Assembly: GCF_028618695.1 (NCBI RefSeq)
Contig: NZ_JAQIVI010000296.1
Span: 1-22,698, forward strand
Direction of reading: 5' to 3'
Source of the DNA: Natrinema soli
GTDB lineage: Archaea > Halobacteriota > Halobacteria > Halobacteriales > Natrialbaceae
Length of the DNA: 22,698 nt
A program made the position numbers and the translations under genes. Under the pieces are notes generated by a model. That model was not told the origin of the DNA. It ran no database searches and was given only the letters and a program-made list of their open reading frames with translations. Positions within the stretch are counted from its first letter, which is position 1. The number at the start of each line of letters is the position of its first letter. Shown here piece after piece: positions 16,107-22,698 of the stretch.

Positions 16107-16305
16107 ATGAGTATGGACGCGAACGATGGTGACAGGGATATGGTGAAGCCCAACGTTAAGGTGCCAAAGCGGCCTCTCGAGGGGGTCGATGAACTGGCCG
16201 ACGAACTGAGTACACGAACCGTCGGAGTTCGTCCGTGAGGTTCTGCACGACACCACGGAGCCGATTCTGACGCCCGGCGCGCAGGAAGCCTGGTCGAAAC
16301 ACTGA
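16107..16305 (+). pseudogene. Antitoxin-like (ribbon-helix-helix type) remnant, frameshifted
   Basis: The ATG at 16107 opens MSMDANDGDRDMVKPNVKVP and continues with LEGVDELADELST. The frame then shifts near 16210-16222 and a second frame continues as SEFVREVLHDTTEPILTPG, ending at TGA 16303-16305. Together this looks like a small haloarchaeal antitoxin of about 66 residues with a DNA-binding N-terminus. It runs directly into a RelE-type toxin fragment, the normal order for such modules. The family call rests on a short sequence. Confidence 0.45.
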
Positions 16306-16420
16306 CGCAGTTCGAAACAGAGACTGCGGAGCGAATCATCAACAAGCTTGAAGACGTCGGTGACTTCCCGGATCACTTTCTCGACCGGCTGAAGAACCAT
16401 CCTGGTTACAAGCTTCGAGT
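16293..16420 (+). pseudogene. RelE/ParE-type toxin fragment
   Basis: The frame reads ETLTQFETETAERIINKLED, then VGDFPDHFLDRL and NHPGYKLR, the central part of a haloarchaeal RelE/ParE-family toxin (ribosome-dependent mRNA interferase or gyrase inhibitor fold). The first ~15 residues and the catalytic C-terminal part (usually an RAGDYR...VGHR region) are missing. It breaks off at 16420, where unrelated sequence begins. It is not functional. Confidence 0.6.
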
Positions 16421-16480
16421 TACGGTGAATTTCGTGAACTCGTCCTGATGTATGCGGTTCACAACATAAGCAGGCAGTGA
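16421..16480 (+). pseudogene. Possible transposase C-terminal tail
   Basis: From the point where the toxin breaks off, a frame reads YGEFRELVLMYAVHNISRQ and stops. This resembles the C-terminal tail of some haloarchaeal DDE transposases (FRELVL...AVHNI). It is 19 residues long, so this is a weak pattern match. An insertion-and-decay event would explain the toxin truncation. Bases 16481-16627 hold no gene. Confidence 0.25.
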
Positions 16481-16627
16481 AACAGTGAAATTACGCTACG
16501 TCTGGCGATTCACCACGGCCTAGTGGAACAATCCACGACGACTTTTTCCCTCTTGCCCATCTCGATCCAGTAGTGAGTGCAATAGCAACGACTGAACGGG
16601 TGACTCAGTCCAAACGGAAGATGATCC

Positions 16628-19525
16628 ATGAGTAAGAACCTGTCCTCAAATGAGGTGGATCGTGAACCAGTGACGCTCGCGACTGGACTCGAAGCCTTCC
16701 AGTCGAGTCCAGAGTTTAGCGGTCCAGTGGAAGACCTCGACGGACACGACTGTAACGACCACTTCGCGCACATCTACGAGAGCCGTGAGGAGAAGTTCGA
16801 GGCCGCCGTGCCATTCGTCCGCCACGGCCTCGAGCGCGGCGAACAGATCGCATATGTCGTTGACCAAAGCACTGAATCCGATGTTCGGACGGCACTTCGC
16901 ACTGCTGGAATTGACATCGATGCGGCGCTCGACTCGGGGGCACTGACGTTCTACACTGTCGATGAGACCTATCTCCGAGATGGATCGTTCGATTCCCACG
17001 AGATGATCCAGTTCTATGCCGATGCCACCGCAGAGGCAACTGAGGACTTCGAGGCGCTCCGTCTTGTCGCTGAGATGTCGTGGATCAAGGACGACGAGAC
17101 GACGGTTGAGCAGTTGATGGAGTACGAATCGCAAATCAATGACCTCTTCGACCGGGAAGATGTCCTCGCAATCTGCCAGTATGACCGCGAACTGTTCGCG
17201 CCGGAGGTCATCCAAAATGTCATCAAAACACACCCCCATCTTATCTACGACGGCGCAGCATGTCACAACTTCTATTATACGCCACCTGAGGAGCTTTTCG
17301 GCGACGATGCGCCCGTCCGCGAGAACGAGCGCATGCTCCAGACGCTTCACGAGCGAACGACAGCGAAGACCGAACTCCAGCAGCGTGAACGATTCTTAGA
17401 AGACCTCTACGACGCGACGGCCGACTCCGACCGGTCGTTCGAGGCGAAGATCCGTCGCCTACTCAAACTTGGTACCGAGCGATTCAATCTTGATATCGGA
17501 TATTTCACCCAGACAACTGGTGACGAGATGTTCGAGATCGTTGAAGCGGTCGGTGATCACGAGCAAATCGCTGCTGGGGTGACAGACTCGCTCGGTGACA
17601 CATACTGTGAGAAGTTGCTCGCAGCACCCGGCCGGATCGCCGTGACTGATGCGGCCGAAGCAGGTTGGACCACCGACCCTGCCTACAAGCGGTTCGGACT
17701 GGACGCGTACTTTGCGACGACCGTCCACGTTGGCGGTGAGGAGTACGGGACGCTGTGTTTTGCCTCCGAGACACCGCGTGAGGAACCGTACACCGATGCC
17801 GACCGGACGTATCTCGACCTAATGGGTCAGTGGGTTGAGTACGAACTCGAACAGCAGCGTCGCGAGGCGTATCTCCGCGAGAGCTACCGGATCACGTCCG
17901 ATCCCACGCTTGATTTCGACGAGAAGTTGCAGGCGTTGTTCGAACTGGGATGCGAGCAATTCGGCCTCGAACTCGGAGTAATGGCTGAGGTTGATTCTGG
18001 TGAGGATCGACTCGAAATAGAGTACGTCAGCACCGACCATGAACACCTTAAACCCGGACTTGAACTCTCGCTGTCGGAAACGTATTGCTCTGGGGCTGTT
18101 GACTCCAGTGGTGTTGTGAGCGTGGCCAATCCTGTTGAAGCTGGATATGACGATCTCCGTATCCATCGCGAGTTCGGTATTGAGGCATACCTCGGCACCT
18201 CTATTGAGGTCGAGGGCGACGCTAACCGGACGTTCTTCTTCGTCTCCGAGGAGCCCCGCGACCATGGGTTCTCAGACGATGAGCACACCTTCCAGCGGTT
18301 GCTGGGTCAATGGGTAAGATACGAACTTGAGCACCAGCAGCGCGAGGCGTTCCTGCGAGAGAGCTATCAGATCACGGCCGACCCTAACCTTGACTTCGAT
18401 GCGAAACTCGAACAACTCCTCGATCTTGGGCGGGAATGGATGGGTCTCGATGCGGCTGGGCTGACTCATCTTCCGTCGTGGGAGGACAAATTCCTCAGCG
18501 AATATACCGTCGGATACGGCGATGACGCGGCCGACGAATCGGACGAGTTCTGGACTGATCCCGGCGAGGGCTGTTACTGCCGACAAGCGATTGAGAGCGA
18601 CGAGCCGGTCGGGATGGCAGACGTCCGCGGCACCGAGTGGGAAGACGACCAGATCCACCAAGAACACGGCCTGACGTGCTATCTCGGAACGAAGGTAATG
18701 AACGGTTCGACGCCGTACGGGACGCTGTGGATCGGGAGCACTGATCCCCGCGACCGTGAATTTACGGAGACCGAGCGGACGTTCCTCGAGTTAATCGGCC
18801 AGTGGGTCAGCTACGAGATTGAACGAAGCCAGCGTGAACAGGCGCTCAAGGAATCAAACAAGCGCTTAGAGCAGTTCGCCTATGCTGCCTCCCACGATTT
18901 ACAGGAACCGCTCCGAATGGTATCGAGCTACCTCCAATTGATCGAACGTCGGTACAGTGATGCTCTTGACGAGGATGGCGAAGAGTACCTTGAGTTCGCC
19001 GTTAACGGGGCTGATCGAATGCGCGAGATGATTAGTGGGTTACTTGCGTACTCGCGGGTCGAAACCCGCGGCGATCCATTCGAGCCGGTCGAGTTAGGGA
19101 CCGTCCTCAACGACGTGCTCGAGGACCTCCACTTACAGATCGAGGGCACCGACGCGAAGATTGCAGTTGAAGACCTTCCCTGTGTGGAGGGCGATAGCAA
19201 CCAACTCCGCCAACTCTTCCAGAACTTACTGGAAAACGCCATCACCTACAGCGGTGATTCGGCTCCCCACATCCACATTGATGCAAAACGCCGAAAACAG
19301 AAGTGGGTGATCTCGGTCCACGATAATGGGATCGGTATCGACCCAGAGAATCAAGACCGGATCTTCGATATCTTCGACCGATTACATAGTCGTGACGAGT
19401 ACGATGGAACGGGCCTCGGGTTGGCGCTCTGCCAGCGAATCGTTGAGCGGCATAATGGTGAGATGTGGGTCGAATCTGAACCGGACGAAGGATCGACCTT
19501 CTCGTTCACGCTCCCCGCTACCTAA
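16628..19525 (+). CDS. Sensor histidine kinase: MEDS, three GAF domains, HisKA, HATPase
   Basis: The 965-residue soluble kinase has no transmembrane segment. Residues about 40-226 form a MEDS (DcmR-type sensory) domain (HFAHIYESREEKFEAAVPFV, then LERGEQIAYVVDQ). Three GAF-like domains follow at about 255-405, 415-565 and 576-735. Each ends in GQWV-YE and each carries a Tyr-Cys pair at an equivalent position (C327, C487, C651). HisKA spans about 745-812, with the phospho-acceptor His756 in ASHDLQEPLR. The ATPase domain shows the N box NLLEN (866-870), G1 DNGIGID (899-905) and G2 DGTGLGLAL (926-934). It should autophosphorylate in response to a cytoplasmic signal, redox or small molecule. No response regulator is adjacent, so it is an orphan. 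The gene is intact, and the ATG at 16628 is the only good start. Confidence 0.93.
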   Translation: MSKNLSSNEVDREPVTLATGLEAFQSSPEFSGPVEDLDGHDCNDHFAHIYESREEKFEAAVPFVRHGLERGEQIAYVVDQSTESDVRTALRTAGIDIDAALDSGALTFYTVDETYLRDGSFDSHEMIQFYADATAEATEDFEALRLVAEMSWIKDDETTVEQLMEYESQINDLFDREDVLAICQYDRELFAPEVIQNVIKTHPHLIYDGAACHNFYYTPPEELFGDDAPVRENERMLQTLHERTTAKTELQQRERFLEDLYDATADSDRSFEAKIRRLLKLGTERFNLDIGYFTQTTGDEMFEIVEAVGDHEQIAAGVTDSLGDTYCEKLLAAPGRIAVTDAAEAGWTTDPAYKRFGLDAYFATTVHVGGEEYGTLCFASETPREEPYTDADRTYLDLMGQWVEYELEQQRREAYLRESYRITSDPTLDFDEKLQALFELGCEQFGLELGVMAEVDSGEDRLEIEYVSTDHEHLKPGLELSLSETYCSGAVDSSGVVSVANPVEAGYDDLRIHREFGIEAYLGTSIEVEGDANRTFFFVSEEPRDHGFSDDEHTFQRLLGQWVRYELEHQQREAFLRESYQITADPNLDFDAKLEQLLDLGREWMGLDAAGLTHLPSWEDKFLSEYTVGYGDDAADESDEFWTDPGEGCYCRQAIESDEPVGMADVRGTEWEDDQIHQEHGLTCYLGTKVMNGSTPYGTLWIGSTDPRDREFTETERTFLELIGQWVSYEIERSQREQALKESNKRLEQFAYAASHDLQEPLRMVSSYLQLIERRYSDALDEDGEEYLEFAVNGADRMREMISGLLAYSRVETRGDPFEPVELGTVLNDVLEDLHLQIEGTDAKIAVEDLPCVEGDSNQLRQLFQNLLENAITYSGDSAPHIHIDAKRRKQKWVISVHDNGIGIDPENQDRIFDIFDRLHSRDEYDGTGLGLALCQRIVERHNGEMWVESEPDEGSTFSFTLPAT

Positions 19526-19947
19526 TCAGTAGTAATTTATACTGACCACGCTAGTCTGTTTCCTTCGCCCTGATCTTAGCTTGCTTCTCTAGTAACTACA
19601 GCGGCGAACGTACCACTGCAGGCAGAAAGAGAGGCAATAAAACGAATTCATAGTGCGTCAGACGTTCCTTAATCAGACCGGCGGCACGCCCATGATCATC
19701 TTCACGACGATCCTCTCTGATCCCGGCGGCTTCTGGGTTTAGGAAGCTTGAGCCATAGTACGACTTGTCGAACTCTGGAACCATGCCCACAGTTCTCTTT
19801 GGCGTTACTCGTATTTGATTCACATCGTCTCGTGGGTTATACTCTTGACCAGCACGGTGGCCCCTGCAACTTGAGAGTAGCCATCAACGTGTACAGCGCC
19901 ACAGCAACACCCTATTAGAAATATTCTTGTCTGTTCCAACTGATCTG
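19526..19947. other. Intergenic region, no convincing gene
   Basis: Between the converging kinase and TBP genes there is one small minus-strand open frame (19596-19823, 75 codons, MNQIRVTPKRTVGMVPEFDK, ending in a hydrophobic LLPLFLPAVV). I do not recognise it, it has no clear promoter, and its composition does not separate it from chance. It might be a fragment of a membrane protein. Confidence 0.4.
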
Positions 19948-20508
19948 TTACTCGAGCAGGCCGAGTTCCTCAAGACGGGTGGTGATCACATCAATAGCTT
20001 GGTTAGCATCATCAACCTTTTTCCCGCCAGTGACGACTAACTTTCCAGAGCCAAAGAGGAGTGCAACGACCTCCGGCTGGTCAAGGCGATACACTAGTCC
20101 GGGGAATTGTTCTGGTTCATACTCGATATTCTCGAGTCCAAGGCCAATCGCAATCGCGTTTAGGTTGAGGGTGCGGCCGAGATCGGCGCTGCTGACGATG
20201 TTTTGGACGATGATTTCTGGATTCTCCTCAACCTGAATCCGAAGGTCACGGAGCTTTTCAAAAACGATATGCAGACTCTCGTGGACTGCGTCAGTACTAT
20301 TTGCGCCAGTGCAGACGATTTTTCCTGACCGGAAGATCAATGCGGCGGACTTGGGATTCTGGGTGCGATAGACGAGACCAGGGAACTGTTCAGGGTCATA
20401 GTCGGCCCCCTCGAGATCCATGGCAACGCTTTCAAGTTCAAGTTCCTGTCCAATACTGGTTGATGCCACTACGTTTTCAATATTGATGGACTCCTTTGGA
20501 TCAGTCAT
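19948..20508 (-). CDS. tbp: TATA-box-binding protein (TBP) paralogue
   Basis: The 186-residue protein is an archaeal TBP with the two-fold saddle repeat. The first half (about 8-93) contains YDPEQFPGLVYRT then AALIFRSGKIVCTGA. The second half (about 99-184) contains YEPEQFPGLVYRL then VALLFGSGKLVVTGGK. It binds TATA boxes and recruits TFB and RNA polymerase. Haloarchaea usually carry several TBPs, and copies near insertion sequences or on plasmids tend to be specialised paralogues, so this is probably an accessory one rather than the housekeeping gene. The ATG at 20508 is preceded by a well-placed TATA box. The gene is intact and lies 115 bp from an IS6-family element. Confidence 0.95.
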   Translation of the reverse strand: MTDPKESINIENVVASTSIGQELELESVAMDLEGADYDPEQFPGLVYRTQNPKSAALIFRSGKIVCTGANSTDAVHESLHIVFEKLRDLRIQVEENPEIIVQNIVSSADLGRTLNLNAIAIGLGLENIEYEPEQFPGLVYRLDQPEVVALLFGSGKLVVTGGKKVDDANQAIDVITTRLEELGLLE

Positions 20509-20535
20509 CAGTCAGCCAAAACCACGTATTTACTA

Positions 20536-20544
20536 CCTATAAAG
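20536..20544 (-). promoter_or_regulatory. TATA box of the TBP gene
   Basis: The minus strand reads CTTTATAGG, centred 33 bases upstream of the ATG at 20508. The expected start site, about 26 bases downstream of the box, falls within a few bases of the ATG, so the mRNA would be leaderless or nearly so, as is common in haloarchaea. Confidence 0.65.
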
Positions 20545-20622
20545 ACCAGCCCTCCCTAATATCGCTGGCACCTACAAGACAGTAATCATATTCGATAAGC
20601 CGTTAGCCTGTATTGAGCGTTC

Positions 20623-21368
20623 GGTACTGTCTAGTTCTGTACCTCCTCGATCGGTGTCTTTCCGTCGAGAGCTTGATGCGGTCTCTGGCGGTTGTAGTAG
20701 TGCATGAATTGTTCAAACCATTCGCGTGCGCTTGACCGACTGCCCACCCATGAATTATGGAAGCGGTCGATCCGCATTTTGAGGGTGTGAAACCACTTTT
20801 CGATCAGGTTTCGCTCGGTATAGTTGGTCCGACCGCTTAATCCTAATCGAGCAAGGGCAGTCCGATACCCGAACTGATCGACGAGAAATACGGTGTTGGA
20901 GAGATCGTATTTCTCGTCGAGTCGATGCAGAAACGCAGCTGCCGGATCGGTGCCATGCCGACCAAACAACGCGACATCGAGAATCAACTTCGTCTCGGTG
21001 CCTGTTGCAGCATATAGACAAGACCACTCGCCGTTGATTTTGACAGCGGTCTTGTCAACCGCGACCCTTGACGGCTTCGCCGTCGGCGGGTCGCGTCCGC
21101 TGTCAGCCAGCCGATGTACCCAATTCCAGACCGCTCCATGTGAGCGTTCAACGCCTAATTCAGCTAAAATCGTTGTTGTCTCTCGAAGAGAACAACCTGT
21201 TTTGTGGAGGCGGACGGCGAACGCCCTAACGGGCGTCGCCGTCCGCTCATTCTCCCAAGATTCTTCTAAATCCGCCGCATTGCTCTCACTGAGCAGGTCT
21301 GCGAGCATCTTTGGACAAGAAACTCAACGACCTGCTCACTTCTCAAACTGACTCAACTAGACAGTGCC
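20623..21368 (-). mobile_element. IS6-family insertion sequence, complete, without target duplication
   Basis: The element is 746 bp. Its ends match over about 14 bases: the left end from 20623 reads GGTACTGTCTAGTT, and the right end read on the other strand from 21368 reads GGCACTGTCTAGTT. It carries one intact transposase. The 8-base flanks (gagcgttc before, tttcagac after) are different, whereas IS6 elements normally make 8-bp duplications. The right flank is the interior of another IS6 transposase gene. This is what an adjacent deletion or recombination between IS6 copies leaves. Confidence 0.88.
20631..21308 (-). CDS. IS6-family transposase
   Basis: The 225-residue protein has an N-terminal helix-turn-helix (about 38-66, LRETTTILAELGVERSHGAV) and a DDE integrase-like core. 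Asp85 is in RVAVDKTAVKINGEW, Asp144 in FLVDQFGYRT and Glu170 in TERNLIEKWFHTLK. It ends in the usual HYYNRQRPHQALDGKTP. Such transposases form cointegrates by replicative transposition. The frame is intact, starting at the ATG at 21308 and filling the element almost to the left inverted repeat. Confidence 0.93.
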   Translation of the reverse strand: MLADLLSESNAADLEESWENERTATPVRAFAVRLHKTGCSLRETTTILAELGVERSHGAVWNWVHRLADSGRDPPTAKPSRVAVDKTAVKINGEWSCLYAATGTETKLILDVALFGRHGTDPAAAFLHRLDEKYDLSNTVFLVDQFGYRTALARLGLSGRTNYTERNLIEKWFHTLKMRIDRFHNSWVGSRSSAREWFEQFMHYYNRQRPHQALDGKTPIEEVQN

Positions 21369-21549
21369 TTTCAGACCTATATGATGCGAATCGAACGATT
21401 TCACGAAACGTGGAACGGCAGTCAGGCCAGCGCCGAGCGCTGGCTGACTGCCTACACCACCTACTACAACCATCATCGGAGTCACCAAGCACTCGATAAT
21501 CAGCCTCCGGTTGAGGCGCTCAAGCAGGAGGGTTCAATCTAGCAGTACC
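21369..21549 (+). pseudogene. 3' remnant of a second IS6-family element
   Basis: Immediately beyond the intact element, on the opposite strand, a frame reads FQTYMMRIERFHETWNG, then AERWLTAYTTYYNHHRSHQA and PPVEALKQEGSI before TAG (21540-21542). It aligns with the C-terminal part of the neighbouring IS6 transposase (KMRIDRFHNSWVGS...YYNRQRPHQALDG) but is clearly a different copy. The sequence up to 21549, read from the other strand, starts GGTACTG and looks like its terminal repeat. Both the catalytic Asp regions and the 5' half are gone. Confidence 0.8.
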
Positions 21550-21564
21550 TTCAATCAGTAACTC

Positions 21565-21660
21565 TCACATTTCCGATTCTATTTCCTCGAGTTCCGCCCG
21601 CTCTTGCTCGAGGCGTTCCTTGGCTTCGATCTCGGTAAGGTTCTCGACGTCGTCACTCAT
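21565..21660 (-). CDS. Short acidic coiled-coil peptide downstream of the ISH6 remnant
   Basis: An ATG at 21660 opens 31 codons, beginning MSDDVENLTEIEAKERLEQE and ending in EIESEM then TGA (21565-21567). The composition is strongly Glu-rich and helical, like many genuine small haloarchaeal proteins. It starts 20 bases after the stop of the ISH6-type transposase remnant on the same strand and could be a passenger frame of that element, a truncated gene, or chance. I do not recognise a family. Confidence 0.4.
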   Translation of the reverse strand: MSDDVENLTEIEAKERLEQERAELEEIESEM

Positions 21661-21680
21661 TGGTCGCGTCGCAAAGCGGT

Positions 21681-21920
21681 CTAGAGTTTGCCTCCGGTGC
21701 TCTCAATTGAGATGTCACAGATCATTGCTGTTTTGGTCGATCGCTGGAGCAGTTCGTCGAGGAACGACTGGTAGTGCGATGAATCAGCGTACTTCACGAG
21801 TCGAAGCTGGAGCAACGCCTTCAACCCCTCTGCTGTCCAGCGCATCCGCTGATTCTTACAGCGCTTGCTAACTTCGCCCATCAGCCGTTCGACGGGGTTT
21901 GAGGCCACGGCACTAAACAA
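21681..21920 (-). pseudogene. ISH6-type transposase, C-terminal remnant
   Basis: The frame contains SNPVERLMGEVSKRCKNQRM, then GLKALLQLRLVKYADSSHYQ and FLDELLQRSTKTAM, a pattern typical of the C-terminus of haloarchaeal ISH6-family transposases. It stops normally at 21681. About 80 residues remain. Upstream of about 21920-21935 the sequence changes to another gene, so the element is truncated. It is not functional. Confidence 0.75.
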
Positions 21921-22051
21921 TTGGCGCCGTACGCTGCATTTTCGTAGCCTCGCGGTCGACCCAGCGCGTCCGATCGCGCCGTCGGCGCGACCGTCGTCGA
22001 GAGCGCGGCTCCCCCGGCCGCCGCCAGAAACAGTCGACGTGACGGATTCAT
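21881..22051 (-). pseudogene. 5' fragment of a Tat-secreted protein gene, truncated by the ISH6 remnant
   Basis: An ATG at 22051 starts MNPSRRLFLAAAGGAALSTT, a textbook twin-arginine signal (SRRLFLA, a short Ala/Gly-rich hydrophobic core, then a polar region). After about residue 40 (GRPRGYENAAYGAN) the frame runs into ISH6-derived DNA and ends at 21881 after 56 residues. The mature protein is lost, so its function cannot be told. Haloarchaea send most secreted proteins through Tat, which fits. A TATA-like stretch lies about 50 bases upstream (around 22098-22107). Confidence 0.55.
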
Positions 22052-22316
22052 GCGACCGACGTCGGACCCCGTCGTGTAATAGTTTTCTAGCCTCTATCGA
22101 TAAATTACTGTCCGAGTAGTCGAAAGATACTGCAGCCGAACCGGTGATCGTCGGTTTGGCCGCACTCAGCCGTAGTGCGACCGAATCGACGGACCAGCAC
22201 TCCACAGCCGCCGTGTTCGCCCTCGAGAGAGTGTGGAACGACACCAGCCTCGGCCTCGAGCCGACGACTGGCACCGTCACCCTTGCTCGAGAACCGGCAC
22301 GTGACGTAGGGCAACG
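22052..22316. other. Intergenic region, no gene supported
   Basis: The region separates the Tat-signal fragment from the membrane protein gene at the right edge. A minus-strand frame (about 22105-22314) has no recognisable fold or good start. The only plausible signals are the AT-rich patches near 22098-22107 and at its right end. Confidence 0.4.
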
Positions 22317-22328
22317 AATCATATATCT
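22317..22328 (+). promoter_or_regulatory. Candidate TATA box for the membrane protein gene at the right edge
   Basis: CGAATCATATATCTATCC around 22313-22330 gives a BRE-like CGAA followed by ATATAT. Its centre is about 28 bases upstream of the GTG at 22352, the right distance for a leaderless transcript. Confidence 0.45.
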
Positions 22329-22351
22329 ATCCATGTTACCATGTCTCTCCC

Positions 22352-22698
22352 GTGACCGAGAAGTTCGTGTGGGTGCTCTGTCTCGGGATCGTCGGCGTCC
22401 TGGTCGTGGCGGTCGCCGCACCGGCGCTTCCGACCGCCGTCTCGGTCGTCGACGACGAGGGCATCGAGCCCGCCGAACTGGACGAGGAAGACGAACAGCT
22501 ACTCGAGGAGGCGGTCGGCGAACAGCCAAGCGGCGGCGAGGGCGGTTCGCTCCCGGCCGAGTGGATCTTCCTCGGCGCCGTCGTGTTCGGCATCCTGATT
22601 TTCGCACGTGTCGCGCTCGCGAACCCCGCCAAGAGCGTGTTGGCACTGGCCATCGGCGGCATCGGCCTCGTCGCCGTGCTCGGCTGGCTGGCAGTCGG
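22352..22698 (+). CDS. Membrane protein with acidic loop, 5' part only
   Basis: The frame is open from the GTG at 22352 to the window edge (115 codons). Residues about 5-24 are a hydrophobic anchor or signal (VWVLCLGIVGVLVVAVAA). Then comes a very acidic stretch (34-64, AELDEEDEQLLEEAVGEQPS), and two further transmembrane segments lie at about 71-89 and 94-115. GTG is chosen because the nearby ATGs at 22334 and 22341 lie in other frames and the TATA-like box fits a leaderless start here. No family is recognised from this part. It could be the N-terminus of a larger envelope protein. Confidence 0.65.
   Translation, partial: MTEKFVWVLCLGIVGVLVVAVAAPALPTAVSVVDDEGIEPAELDEEDEQLLEEAVGEQPSGGEGGSLPAEWIFLGAVVFGILIFARVALANPAKSVLALAIGGIGLVAVLGWLAV

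Noticed and set aside
22105..22330. Minus-strand frame with several Cys/His residues
   Set aside because: No zinc-finger spacing, weak start (TTG or distant), and no recognisable similarity.
1..22698. CRISPR arrays, tRNA and rRNA genes
   Set aside because: No regularly spaced direct repeats, no cloverleaf-like sequence and no rRNA signatures were seen on either strand by eye.

Overview
The window reads as chromosome or megaplasmid DNA of a halophilic archaeon (class Halobacteria). The evidence is GC-rich coding sequence with strongly acidic proteins, AT-rich TATA boxes close to start codons, a TATA-binding protein paralogue, a bacterioopsin-activator-type HTH_10 regulator, a HalOD1 output domain, a TrmB regulator, and transposases of haloarchaeal types (ISH8-like, IS6, ISH6 and IS200/IS605 TnpB). 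The genus cannot be fixed from the sequence alone.

Layout. 1-6.8 kb: a MenC-like fragment at the edge, an intact short-chain dehydrogenase (-), a TauE/SafE permease (+) broken by a one-base frameshift, a 552-codon acyl-CoA ligase gene (-) cut in two by a complete 1395-bp ISH8-like element with a 10-bp target duplication, a degenerate MBL-fold gene (-) and a luciferase-domain gene (+), each with a one-base frameshift. 6.8-10.3 kb: an intact MBL-fold hydrolase (+), then a second MBL-fold gene (-) split by a 1712-bp lower-GC segment. That segment carries an HTH_10 regulator and a HalOD1-domain protein and is bounded by GCTAG repeats. 10.35-14.2 kb: a TrmB regulator overlapping the 3' end of a 1028-residue RND/MMPL-type membrane transporter, the best-preserved operon here. 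14.2-16.6 kb: strong hairpins, a thoroughly dead tnpB, and remnants of a toxin-antitoxin pair. 16.6-20.5 kb: a 965-residue orphan sensor kinase (MEDS, three GAF domains, HisKA and HATPase) and a TBP paralogue with a near-leaderless promoter. 20.6-22.05 kb: an intact IS6-family element abutting a fragment of a second IS6 element, an ISH6-type 3' remnant, and a Tat-signal gene truncated by that remnant. The right end begins an acidic membrane protein gene.

How it fits together. This is an accessory, insertion-rich region in which metabolic genes are decaying while regulatory and envelope genes stay intact: TrmB-RND, the sensor kinase, TBP and HTH_10. The three single-base deletions in G/C runs of adjacent genes could be real decay or base-calling errors, and reads would decide. 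No CRISPR array, tRNA or rRNA was recognised. The items most worth a second look are the split MBL gene with its regulatory insert and in-frame MBL-HalOD1 fusion, the TrmB-RND transporter with a repeated coiled coil, the triple-GAF kinase, and the structured block at 14429-14493.
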